This document shows, piece after piece, positions 26,995 to 35,503 of a stretch of 64,000 nucleotides of DNA (position 1 is the first letter of the stretch; every line of letters starts with the position of its first letter). The DNA comes from Paludisphaera mucosa (GTDB taxonomy: Bacteria > Planctomycetota > Planctomycetia > Isosphaerales > Isosphaeraceae): assembly GCF_029589435.1 (NCBI RefSeq), contig NZ_JARRAG010000002.1, positions 1,116,001-1,180,000 of the forward strand, written 5' to 3'. A program made the translations under genes and the position numbers. Below the pieces are notes generated by a model, which did no database searches, was not told where the DNA came from, and saw nothing but the letters and a program-made list of their open reading frames with translations.

Positions 26995-27912
26995 TCAGGC
27001 GGCGAGGTCCCGGGCGCGACGGCTGTCGGCCGCCTCGCCGGGCGCGAGGTCGGGATCGACGCCCCGGGGCTCGTACGCCTCGTAACGCAGCGGCCGGCTC
27101 ATCAGCCACGAGACCCCCAGCAGGTCGACGAGCACGCGGAACGAGCGGTTCCGGAAGTTGTAGTGCGAGGTCCCGTGGGGCCGCGCCCGGTGGTTGACCG
27201 GCACCTGCACCACCCGGGCCCCCTCGCGGATCAGGAGCGGGCCGAGGAACCGATGCACGCCCTGGAAGAGCGGCAGCCGCAGGGCGAGGTCGCGGCGGAA
27301 GATCCGGACCGAGCAGCCGGTGTCGAGGATCGCCTGGCCGAGCACCGCGTTGCGGACCCGATTGGCCCACCGGCTGACCACGCGGCGGATCCACCTGTCG
27401 CGCCGCTCGACCCGCCAGCCGAGGGCCGCGTCGTGGCCCGGCAGCTCGCGCCACAGGGTCTCCAGGTCGGCCGGGTCGTTCTGGAGGTCGGCGTCGAGGG
27501 TGGCGATCCACGACCCCCTGGCCGCGCGGATGCCGGCGGCCGTCGCCCCCGACTGGCCGACGTTCGCCCGCAGGCGGATCGGCCGCAGCTCGGGGTGTTC
27601 GACCTCCAGGATCCGCAGGACCCGGGGCGTCGCGTCGGTCGAGCCGTCGTCGACGATCAGGATCTCGAAGCCCCCCAGCCGCGAGGCCCGGGGCTCGCGG
27701 CCGTCGCAGAGCGGGCGCAGGGCCGCGGCGATCTCGGCCACCAGCCGCGGCAGGCTTTCGGCCTCGTCCTTGGCCGGGACCACGACGGAGAGGAACGGAG
27801 GCGGGCCTTCCCAGGCGTCGCCGGTCGTCGCCGCGTCCTGCCTCCAGATACGCGGGGATCGGTGGTCCCGCACGTCGGAGAAGTGCGGCCGTCCCGGGGG
27901 ATTCGGCGTCAC
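26995..27912 (-). CDS. family 2 glycosyltransferase, dolichol-phosphate mannosyltransferase-like
   Basis: The 305-residue enzyme has the GT-A fold motifs in order: LSVVVPAKDEAESL (41-54), ILIVDDGSTDAT (84-95), LRANVGQSGATAAGI and the metal-binding D140-A-D142-LQNDP. It continues with GCSVRIFRR and HGTSHYNFRNR near the end, as in DPM1/ArnC-type enzymes that move a sugar from a nucleotide donor to polyprenyl phosphate. Unlike ArnC it lacks the two C-terminal membrane helices; the LAB_N protein encoded next may supply the membrane part. The GTG at 27912 is preceded by AAGGAGG seven nt upstream, which fixes the start. The first 40 residues are a non-conserved, charged lead. Confidence 0.9.
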   Translation of the reverse strand: MTPNPPGRPHFSDVRDHRSPRIWRQDAATTGDAWEGPPPFLSVVVPAKDEAESLPRLVAEIAAALRPLCDGREPRASRLGGFEILIVDDGSTDATPRVLRILEVEHPELRPIRLRANVGQSGATAAGIRAARGSWIATLDADLQNDPADLETLWRELPGHDAALGWRVERRDRWIRRVVSRWANRVRNAVLGQAILDTGCSVRIFRRDLALRLPLFQGVHRFLGPLLIREGARVVQVPVNHRARPHGTSHYNFRNRSFRVLVDLLGVSWLMSRPLRYEAYEPRGVDPDLAPGEAADSRRARDLAA

Positions 27913-28192
27913 GGCGAACCTCCTTGCTCGTCGGAATTGCCGCCCTGGTGCAGTCGACGGACCGGGGGCGATGGGTCTCGACGGTCCTGGGCCGGCGGGC
28001 GTCCTTGCCTCGGCCTTCCCCGTCGAACGATCCTGATCGTCGAGAGATAGGATCAGACTTGGCGGTCGACATTCTGCACGAATTCCCGCAGCCGTCCAGT
28101 CCGAATCCCGTCGTGCGTTCGCCTGATGACGGATGGGTCGCCTTTTCCGGCCGCGGATGGGATAATCGACCATCAAGAAGGGGAGGCCGTTC

Positions 28193-31100
28193 ATGAGGCG
28201 ACGCGGCGTGTGGGGATCGGGCTCGGCGTGGGTTTTCCTCCTGACGACTTTCGCCGCGACGGCGGCCGCCCGCGACGACGCGGCCCCCGACCTGCCGCCG
28301 CCGGCGGCGCGCGAGGTCGACTTCGCCCGCGACGTCGCCCCCCTCCTCGAACGGAGCTGCCTCCGCTGCCACGGCGCGAAGAAGCAGCAGGCGGGCCTGG
28401 CCCTGCACGACAAGGCCCGCGCCATGGCCGGCGGCGACGACGGCCCGATCATCGTCCCCGGCAAGAGCGCCGAGAGCCGGCTCATCCTGGCCGTCGCCCG
28501 CACCGACCCGGACGCCGCCATGCCCCCCGAGGGCGGCGGCGACCCCCTGACCGCCGAGGAGGTCGGCGTCCTCCGCGCCTGGATCGACCGGGGCGCGCCC
28601 TGGGCCGACGCGGCGAAGCCGGCCTCGGCCGCCGTCGACCACTGGTCGTTCGTCCCCCCGAAAGAGGCCCCGACGCCCGACGTGAGGCGCGGCGAATGGC
28701 CCCGGAACCCAATCGACCGCTTCGTCCTGGCGAGGATCGAGAAGGAGGGCCTGGAGCCCGCGCCCGAGGCCGACCGCCGAACCCTGATCCGCCGCCTGAG
28801 CCTGGACCTGATCGGCCTGCCGCCGACGCCCGACGAGGTCGACGCCTTCCTCGCCGACGACCGGCCCGACGCCTACGAACGCCAGGTCGACCGCCTGCTG
28901 GCGTCGCCCCGGCTGGGCGAGCAATGGGGCCGGCACTGGCTCGACCGCGCCCGCTACGCCGACACCAACGGCTACGAGAAGGACCGCGAACGCTCGATCT
29001 GGCCCTACCGCGACTGGGTCGTCCGCGCCTTCAACGCCGACATGCCCTTCGACCGCTTCACCGTCGAGCAGATCGCCGGCGACCTGCTGCCGAACCCCAC
29101 GATCGACCAGCTCACGGCCACCGGCTTCCACCGCAACACCATGATCAACGAAGAAGGGGGCATCGACGTCGAGGAGTTCCGCTTCGCCGCCGTCGTCGAC
29201 CGCGTCGCCACCACGGGCGCGACCTGGCTCGGGCTGACCATCCAGTGCGCGCAGTGCCACACGCATAAATACGACCCGATCACCCAGCGCGAGTATTACC
29301 AGCTCTTCGCCTTCCTCGACAACGCCGACGAGCCCGAGGTCGAGATCCCCGACCCGGCCGTCGCCGTCCGCCGCGAGGCCGTCGAGGCCCGGGCCAAAGA
29401 GATGGAAGCGGCCCTCGCGACGCGCTATCCGGCCGAAGGCCCCGAGTCGCTCGGGGCGAAGCAGGACGCCTGGGAGCGCTCCCTGCACCCCGCGCGCTGG
29501 ACCGTCCTGACGCCGACGAAGGTGGTCTCGCGGAAGAACGCCACGATGACCGTCCAGCCCGACGGCTCGGTGCTGGCCTCGGGCGACAAGCCCAACAACG
29601 ACGTGTACGAGGTCGACCTCAAGACCCCCCTGAAGGCCACGGCGATCCGCCTGGAAGTCCTCCCCGACCCCAGCCTGCCCGAGGGCGGGCCCGGCCGCGC
29701 GCCCCTGTTCCAGGTCGGCGACTTTTTGCTGACCGAGTTCCAGGCGACGGCCCGGCCCGAGGGCTCGGCCGAGCCGGCGAGGCCCCTGAAGTTCGCCCGC
29801 GCGACCCAGGACTTCACCGCCGAGGGGCGGTCGGCGGCGATGGCCGTCGACGGCGTCTCGGACACCGGCTGGAGCGTGACCGGCGGCGTGGGCAAGCCCC
29901 ACGCGGCGGTCTTCGAGCTGGCCGACGACCTGGGCGATGGCCGGCCGACCGAGCTGCACCTCACGCTCCACCAGGAGTTCATCCACCAGACGACCATCGG
30001 CCGGTTCCGGATCTCGGTCGCGACCGACCCCCGGCCGGTCTCGGCGTCGGGCGTCCCGGCCGAGATCGAGGAGATCCTGCTGGTCGAGCCCTCGCAACGG
30101 TCGGCGGAACAGGTGCAAGCCCTCACGCGGCATTATCTGGCGGTCGCCCCCGAGCTGGCCGAGGCCCGCAAGCCGATCGCTGCGCTGCGGGCCTCGGAGC
30201 CGAAGTTCGCGACGACGATGGTCATGCGCGAGCGCACCCCGGACCACGCCCGGACGACCCGCATCCACAAGCGCGGCGAGTTCCTCAAGACGGCCGACCC
30301 GGTGCAGCCGGGCGTCCCGGCGGTGCTGCCCCCCCTGCCCTCGGGGGCGCCGGCGAACCGGCTGTCGTTCGCCCGCTGGCTGGTCGCCCCCGAGAACCCG
30401 CTGGTCGGCCGGGTCGTCATGAACCAGGTCTGGCAAGCTTACTTCGGCCGGGGCCTGGTGACGACGCCCGAGGACTTCGGCGCCCAGGGCTCGCGGCCCA
30501 CGCACCCCGAGCTGCTCGACTGGCTGGCGACCGAGCTGCCCCGCCGCGGCTGGAGCCTCAAGGCCATGCACCGGCTGATCGTCACGAGCGCGACCTACCG
30601 CCAGGCCAGCCGCGCGACGCCCGAGCAGGTGGCCCGCGACCCCAGGAACGAGCTGCTGGCCCGGGGGCCGCGGTTCCGCGTCGGGGCCGAGACGATCCGC
30701 GACGCGGCGCTGGCGTCCGCCGGCCTGCTCGACGCGCGCATCGGCGGCCCGAGCGTGCGGCCGCCGCAGCCCGACGGCGCGACCTCGCTGGCGTACGGCC
30801 AGGAGGGCTGGACGCCGAGCGTCGGGGCCGACCGCTACCGCCGGGGCCTGTACACGTTCCTGAAGCGGACGTCCCCCTACGCCTCGTTCGCCACGATGGA
30901 CGCCCCGTCGCCCGACGTCGCCTGCGTCCGCCGCGAGCGGTCCAACACGCCGCTCCAGGCGCTCGCGATGCTCAACGACGTCGTCTTCGTCGAGGCCGCC
31001 CAGGCCCTCGCCCGCCGCGTCCTCCGCGAGTCCTCCTCGCCGGCGGCCGACGCCCGCCTCGACCACGCCTTCCTCCTCGCCCTGGGCCGCCCTCCCCGCG

Positions 31101-31318
31101 ACGACGAGCGGCCCCGCGTCCTCGCCTACCACGCCGACCAGCTCGCCCGCTTCCGCGAGGGCAAGCTCGACGCCGCCCTCGTCGCCGGCGCGAAATCCGC
31201 GACCCCTCCCTCGCCTCTGCTCGCCACGCCCGAAGGGACGGACCTCCCCGAACTCGCCGCCTGGACGGCCGTCGCCCGCGTCCTGCTGAACCTCGACGAG
31301 GCGGTGACCAAGGAGTGA
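28193..31318 (+). CDS. DUF1549/DUF1553 protein with planctomycete cytochrome C domain
   Basis: The 1041-residue protein has a signal peptide (to about residue 26). The PSCyt1 domain follows with the haem motif C56-L-R-C59-H60 in DVAPLLERSCLRCHG, then DUF1549/PSCyt2 (about 160-370, NPIDRFVLARIEKEGLEPAP, WGRHWLDRARYADT). A less conserved discoidin-like middle (about 430-620) precedes DUF1553/PSD1 (about 700-1010, RLSFARWLVAPENPLVGRVV, RRERSNTPLQALAMLND). The set is a hallmark of Planctomycetota. These genes usually stand beside a DUF1501 gene; here the only DUF1501 gene is some 20 kb away. A periplasmic electron-transfer role is assumed. The ATG is preceded by GGGGAGG. Confidence 0.95.
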   Translation: MRRRGVWGSGSAWVFLLTTFAATAAARDDAAPDLPPPAAREVDFARDVAPLLERSCLRCHGAKKQQAGLALHDKARAMAGGDDGPIIVPGKSAESRLILAVARTDPDAAMPPEGGGDPLTAEEVGVLRAWIDRGAPWADAAKPASAAVDHWSFVPPKEAPTPDVRRGEWPRNPIDRFVLARIEKEGLEPAPEADRRTLIRRLSLDLIGLPPTPDEVDAFLADDRPDAYERQVDRLLASPRLGEQWGRHWLDRARYADTNGYEKDRERSIWPYRDWVVRAFNADMPFDRFTVEQIAGDLLPNPTIDQLTATGFHRNTMINEEGGIDVEEFRFAAVVDRVATTGATWLGLTIQCAQCHTHKYDPITQREYYQLFAFLDNADEPEVEIPDPAVAVRREAVEARAKEMEAALATRYPAEGPESLGAKQDAWERSLHPARWTVLTPTKVVSRKNATMTVQPDGSVLASGDKPNNDVYEVDLKTPLKATAIRLEVLPDPSLPEGGPGRAPLFQVGDFLLTEFQATARPEGSAEPARPLKFARATQDFTAEGRSAAMAVDGVSDTGWSVTGGVGKPHAAVFELADDLGDGRPTELHLTLHQEFIHQTTIGRFRISVATDPRPVSASGVPAEIEEILLVEPSQRSAEQVQALTRHYLAVAPELAEARKPIAALRASEPKFATTMVMRERTPDHARTTRIHKRGEFLKTADPVQPGVPAVLPPLPSGAPANRLSFARWLVAPENPLVGRVVMNQVWQAYFGRGLVTTPEDFGAQGSRPTHPELLDWLATELPRRGWSLKAMHRLIVTSATYRQASRATPEQVARDPRNELLARGPRFRVGAETIRDAALASAGLLDARIGGPSVRPPQPDGATSLAYGQEGWTPSVGADRYRRGLYTFLKRTSPYASFATMDAPSPDVACVRRERSNTPLQALAMLNDVVFVEAAQALARRVLRESSSPAADARLDHAFLLALGRPPRDDERPRVLAYHADQLARFREGKLDAALVAGAKSATPPSPLLATPEGTDLPELAAWTAVARVLLNLDEAVTKE

Positions 31319-31328
31319 CGAGGTGGAC

Positions 31329-31760
31329 ATGGACGCGGCCGCTCGTAAAATCGACCGGCGGCCGTGGGTCGTCGCCCCGTTCGTGGCGCTCTGGCTCGCG
31401 GCGAGCGGACTCATCGTCCTCGGCCGTGGGGACGTCGAGAGCCTCCTCCGTTTCATCTTCGGCCATCCCCTGCACCCCGACGCCTTAAACTATGTCAATG
31501 AAGTGACCTTCGCCGTCTGGGTCGCCTGGAGCCTCTTCGTCGCGCTCGCCATAGCAGCAGCCTGGCGTCGACGGGGCGATGTGGTCCTCATCCTCCTGAG
31601 CGGCGCGGTCCTCGCTATCCTTTTGTGCTTCGCCGGCGAACGATGGTCCGACCCGAACTGGCACAACATCGCCTGTGTTTGCGCGATCGGATGGTTCGTC
31701 AGCACGCTCGTCGGTGGTTGTTACTGGCTCCTCGCTCGACGAACGCGGCCGGTCGTCTGA
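31329..31760 (+). CDS. small hypothetical membrane protein
   Basis: The 143-residue product has four hydrophobic segments (about 15-33, 58-78, 84-104 and 112-134) separated by short polar loops, with a charged N-terminus (AARKIDRRPW). I recognise no family. It begins 10 nt after the DUF1549/DUF1553 gene; a GTG two codons before the ATG is an alternative start. The nucleotide composition is less GC-rich than its neighbours, which may mean a more recent origin or lower expression. Confidence 0.65.
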   Translation: MDAAARKIDRRPWVVAPFVALWLAASGLIVLGRGDVESLLRFIFGHPLHPDALNYVNEVTFAVWVAWSLFVALAIAAAWRRRGDVVLILLSGAVLAILLCFAGERWSDPNWHNIACVCAIGWFVSTLVGGCYWLLARRTRPVV

Positions 31761-31812
31761 TCTCTCGTCGGCATGATCCTCGCGGCTGACATCGATACCA
31801 AGGAAGTCTCTC

Positions 31813-33684
31813 ATGTCGGATGACTCGCGAAAGGCGGAGGCCATCGACCTGATCCTCCACAACGGCAGGATCGCCACGCTCGACGCCCGCGAGCCCTTCG
31901 CGCAGGCCGTGGCGATCGGCGGCGGCCGGTTCGTGGCCGTGGGCGACGACGCCGAGATCCTGAAGCTCAGGACGCCCGCCGCGAAGGTCGTCGACCTGCA
32001 GGGCAGGACGGCGATCCCCGGGCTGAACGACTCGCACCTGCACCTGATCCGCGGCGGGCTGAACTTCAACCTGGAACTGCGCTGGGACGGCGTGCCGAGC
32101 CTCGCCGACGCCCTGCGGATGCTCAAGGAGCAGGCCCGGCGCACGCCGCCGCCGCAGTGGGTCCGCGTGGTCGGCGGCTGGACCGAGTTCCAGTTCGCCG
32201 AGCGTCGGCTCCCCACCCTCGACGAGATCAACGCCGCCGCGCCCGAGACGCCCGCGTTCATCCTCCACCTGTACGACCGAGCCCTGCTCAACGCCGCCGC
32301 GCTGCGGGCTTGCGGCTACACCAAAGATTCGCCCGACCCGCCCGGCGGCGAGATCCAGCGCGACAAGGCCGGCGAGCCCACCGGCATGCTGATCGCCCGG
32401 CCCAACGCCATGATCCTCTATTCGACCCTCGCCAAGGGGCCGAAGCTGCCGCCCGAGTACCAGGAGAACTCCACCCGCCACTTCATGCGCGAGATGAACC
32501 GCCTGGGGATCACCAGCGCCATCGACGCCGGCGGCGGATACCAGAACTACCCCGAGGACTACCAGGTCGTCGACGCCCTGCACAAACGCGGCGAGCTGAC
32601 CGTCCGGATCGCCTACAATCTCTTCACCCAGCGACCGAAGCAGGAGTTCGACGACTTCTCGAAGTGGGTGACGATGACGAAGCCGGGCGCCGGCGACGAC
32701 CGCTTCCGCATGAACGGCGCGGGCGAGATGCTCGTCTTCTCGGCCGCCGACTTCGAGGACTTCCTCGAACCCCGGCCCGACCTCGCCGCCGGCATGGAGG
32801 CCGAGCTGCACAAGGTCGTGAGGCTGCTGGCCGAGCACCGCTGGCCCTTCCGGATCCACGCGACGTACAACGAGTCGATCACGCGGTTCCTCGACGTCTT
32901 CGAGGCCGTCGACCGCGAGGTCCCCTTCGACGGCCTGCGCTGGTTCTTCGACCACGCCGAGACGATCGACGAGCGGAACCTGGAGCGCGTGAAGGCGCTC
33001 GACGGCGGCATCGCGATCCAGCACCGCATGGCCTACCAGGGCGAGTACTTCGTCGACCGCTACGGGGCCGAGGCCGCCGCGCACTCGCCGCCGTTCCGGA
33101 AGATGCTGACGATGGGGATCCCCGTCGGCGCGGGGACCGACGCGACCCGGGTGGCGAGCTACAACCCCTGGGTCGCCCTCTATTGGATGACCGCCGGCAA
33201 GACGGTCGGCGGCGCGACGCTCTACCCCGAGTCCGCCCGCCTCGACCGCATGGAGGCCCTCCGCCGCTACACCCACGGCAGCGCCTGGTTCTCGGGCGAG
33301 GACGACGCCAAGGGCCTTATCGCCCCCGGATACCTCGCCGACCTGGCCGTGCTCTCGGACGACTACTTCTCGGTCCCCGAGGAACGGATCAAGGGGATCG
33401 AATCCGTCCTGACGATCCTCGGCGGCCGGCCCGTCTACGCGAAGGGGCCGTTCCGCGACCTCGACCCGCCGCCGCTCCCGGTCACGCCCGACTGGTCGCC
33501 GGTGAAGCTCTACGGCGGCTACCACAACGTCGCCGCGAAGTCGGCCGGGGCGCAGGCGTCCTCGCATAGCTGCTGCGTCCCCTCGCCGTCGCGGCTCCAC
33601 GCCCTGCTCCACAGGCTGGGCGCGACGGTCGACGCCGGCCGCCGCGGCGGCATGGGCCTGGGCTGCGACTGCTTCGCCTTCTGA
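31813..33684 (+). CDS. amidohydrolase family protein (YtcJ-like)
   Basis: The 623-residue enzyme belongs to the amidohydrolase superfamily, YtcJ/PF07969 type. The start matches (IDLILHNGRIATLDAREPFA, VVDLQGRTAIPGLNDSHLHL), giving the metal-binding H75-L-H77. RIHATYNESI, FFDHAETID and a C-terminal GAGTDATRVASYNPW (active-site Asp) follow, and the fold closes with GYLADLAVLSDDYFSVPEE. The substrate cannot be read; the family includes N-substituted amino-acid and formamide hydrolases. The last 50 residues form a Cys-containing tail (HSCCVP and GLGCDCFAF) beyond the fold, which I believe is shared by a subset of the family. The gene heads a plus-strand run with the oxygenase and SDR genes. Confidence 0.9.
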   Translation: MSDDSRKAEAIDLILHNGRIATLDAREPFAQAVAIGGGRFVAVGDDAEILKLRTPAAKVVDLQGRTAIPGLNDSHLHLIRGGLNFNLELRWDGVPSLADALRMLKEQARRTPPPQWVRVVGGWTEFQFAERRLPTLDEINAAAPETPAFILHLYDRALLNAAALRACGYTKDSPDPPGGEIQRDKAGEPTGMLIARPNAMILYSTLAKGPKLPPEYQENSTRHFMREMNRLGITSAIDAGGGYQNYPEDYQVVDALHKRGELTVRIAYNLFTQRPKQEFDDFSKWVTMTKPGAGDDRFRMNGAGEMLVFSAADFEDFLEPRPDLAAGMEAELHKVVRLLAEHRWPFRIHATYNESITRFLDVFEAVDREVPFDGLRWFFDHAETIDERNLERVKALDGGIAIQHRMAYQGEYFVDRYGAEAAAHSPPFRKMLTMGIPVGAGTDATRVASYNPWVALYWMTAGKTVGGATLYPESARLDRMEALRRYTHGSAWFSGEDDAKGLIAPGYLADLAVLSDDYFSVPEERIKGIESVLTILGGRPVYAKGPFRDLDPPPLPVTPDWSPVKLYGGYHNVAAKSAGAQASSHSCCVPSPSRLHALLHRLGATVDAGRRGGMGLGCDCFAF

Positions 33685-33702
33685 CCATCCGAGGACGATC
33701 GC

Positions 33703-34704
33703 ATGAACGAGGCGGGCGACTTCTCGCACATCCCCATCATCGACGTGGCCGAGCTGGTCGCCGGCGGGCCCGGCCGGCGCGAGATCGCGGCGCGCCTGGG
33801 CGCGGCCTGCCGCGAGTCGGGCTTCTTCTACGTCGTCGGCCACGGCGTCGACGAGGGGCTGCAAGGCCGCCTGCGCGAGCTGAGCCGGGCCTTCTTCGCG
33901 CTCGACCTGGAACGCAAGATGCGCATCCGGATGGCCCTGGGGGGCCGCGCCTGGCGGGGCTACTTCCGCGTCGGCGACGAGCTGACGTCCGGTCAGCCGG
34001 ACCAGAAGGAGGGCGTGTATTTCGGCGCCGAGCTGCCGGCCGACGACCCTCGCGTCCGGGCCGGGACGCCGCTGCACGGCCCCAACCTCTTCCCGGACGA
34101 GCCCGCCGGCTTCCGCGAGGCGGTGCTCGAATACATGGCCGCGCTCACGGGGCTGGGCCATCGGCTGATGGCCGGCGTCGCCCTGAGCCTGGGCTTCGAC
34201 GAGGCGTACTTCGCCGAGCGGATCCTTGGCGAGCCGCTGACCCTCTTCCGCATCTTCAACTACCCGCCGCCCGCCGACCCGGGCCTCTGGGGCGTGGGCG
34301 AGCACACCGACTACGGCCTGCTGACGATCTTGCTCCAGGACGACGCCGGTGGGCTGGAGGTCAAGTCGCGGTCGCGGTGGGTCCCCGCGCCGCCGCTGCC
34401 CGGCTCGTTCGTCTGCAACATCGGCGACATGCTCGACCGCATGACCGGCGGCCTCTACCGCTCGACGCCGCACCGCGTCCGCAACCCCGCGCCCCGCGAC
34501 CGGCTCTCGTTCCCCTTCTTCTTCGACCCCGCCTTCACGGCGCGGGTCCGGCCGATCGACGTCCCGGGCCGGGGCGCGATCGACGACGACCGGGACGAGC
34601 GCTGGGACCGCGCCAGCGTCCACGCGTTCGACGGGACCTACGGCGACTACCTGCTCGCCAAGGTCGGCAAGGTCTTCCCCGAGCTGCGGGCGTCGGTGCT
34701 CTGA
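33703..34704 (+). CDS. isopenicillin-N-synthase-like 2-oxoglutarate/Fe(II) oxygenase
   Basis: The 333-residue protein has both parts of the IPNS/plant-type dioxygenase family. The N-terminal DIOX_N region reads IPIIDVAELVAG, ESGFFYVVGHGV. The jelly-roll core carries the iron ligands H201-T-D203 and H257 and the co-substrate motif R267-L-S269. These enzymes couple 2-oxoglutarate (or another reductant) oxidation to hydroxylation or ring chemistry; the substrate is unknown. The 18-nt gap after the amidohydrolase suggests joint transcription, so the two could act on the same small molecule, but this is inference. Confidence 0.92.
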   Translation: MNEAGDFSHIPIIDVAELVAGGPGRREIAARLGAACRESGFFYVVGHGVDEGLQGRLRELSRAFFALDLERKMRIRMALGGRAWRGYFRVGDELTSGQPDQKEGVYFGAELPADDPRVRAGTPLHGPNLFPDEPAGFREAVLEYMAALTGLGHRLMAGVALSLGFDEAYFAERILGEPLTLFRIFNYPPPADPGLWGVGEHTDYGLLTILLQDDAGGLEVKSRSRWVPAPPLPGSFVCNIGDMLDRMTGGLYRSTPHRVRNPAPRDRLSFPFFFDPAFTARVRPIDVPGRGAIDDDRDERWDRASVHAFDGTYGDYLLAKVGKVFPELRASVL

Positions 34705-34771
34705 AGCGGCGATCCGGCCCCCCCGGGGGAGTAAGCTCGAAATCGGTTCTCGTCGAAGTGGGAGGTTCGCC

Positions 34772-35485
34772 GTGAGTTCCACACCCAAAGTCGCCGTCAT
34801 CACCGGCGCGTCGCAGGGGATCGGGGCGGGGCTCGTCCGCGGGTTCCTCGACCGCGGCTACCGCGTCGTGGCCAACTCGCGTTCCATCGAGGACTCCGCC
34901 TCGGCGGACGTGCTGGCGATCGCCGGCGACATCGCCGATCCGGGAGTCGCGGCCCGGGTGATCGAAGGCGCCGTCGAGACGTTCGGCCGGGTCGATACGC
35001 TGGTCAACAACGCCGGCGTCTTCATTTCCAAGCCGTTCACCGATTACACCGAGGCCGACTTCGCCCGCAAGATCTCGGTGAACCTCGCGGGGTTCTTCCA
35101 CGTGTCGCAACGGGCCCTACGGCAGATGCTCACGCAGGGCGGCGGGCACATCGTAAACATGACGACGACGCTGGTGGGCCAGCCCGTGAAGGGCGCGCCG
35201 TCGGCGCTGGCTTCCCTCACCAAGGGGGGGCTGGACGCCGTGACGAGGTCGCTGGCGATCGAGTACGCGGACAGGGGCATCCGCGTGAACGCCGTGGCGC
35301 CGGGCAACATCAAGACGCCGATGCACGCCCCGGAGACGCTCGCCGCCCTCGCCGCGATGCACCCGCTGGGGAGGTTGGGCGAGGTCCAGGAGATCGTCGA
35401 TGCGGTGCTGTATCTGGAGTCGGCCGCGTTCATCACCGGCGAGACCTTGCACGTCGACGGCGGCGCGCACGCCGGCCATTGGTGA
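34772..35485 (+). CDS. short-chain dehydrogenase/reductase lacking the catalytic tyrosine
   Basis: The 237-residue protein has the complete Rossmann-type cofactor site: TGASQGIG (11-18), the DIAD acidic position, NNAG (79-82) and the closing PGNIKTPM and GETLHVDGGAHAG. In the active site Lys151 is kept, but the Tyr of the YxxxK motif is replaced by Ala147 (PSALASLTKGG), and the catalytic Ser region is Thr-rich (MTTTLVG). It may be a variant subgroup with another proton donor or a non-catalytic NAD(P)-binding protein. The start is a GTG at 34772 with GGGAGG about 7 nt upstream. It lies 67 nt after the oxygenase gene. Confidence 0.88.
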   Translation: MSSTPKVAVITGASQGIGAGLVRGFLDRGYRVVANSRSIEDSASADVLAIAGDIADPGVAARVIEGAVETFGRVDTLVNNAGVFISKPFTDYTEADFARKISVNLAGFFHVSQRALRQMLTQGGGHIVNMTTTLVGQPVKGAPSALASLTKGGLDAVTRSLAIEYADRGIRVNAVAPGNIKTPMHAPETLAALAAMHPLGRLGEVQEIVDAVLYLESAAFITGETLHVDGGAHAGHW

Positions 35486-35503
35486 GGCCGAAGGGGGACG
35501 ACC

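Noticed and set aside
26432-31456. A minus-strand open frame opposite the DUF1549/DUF1553 gene and running through the GT2 region
   Set aside because: The product has no recognisable family and is Arg/Gly-rich; the plus-strand gene matches its family over its whole length.
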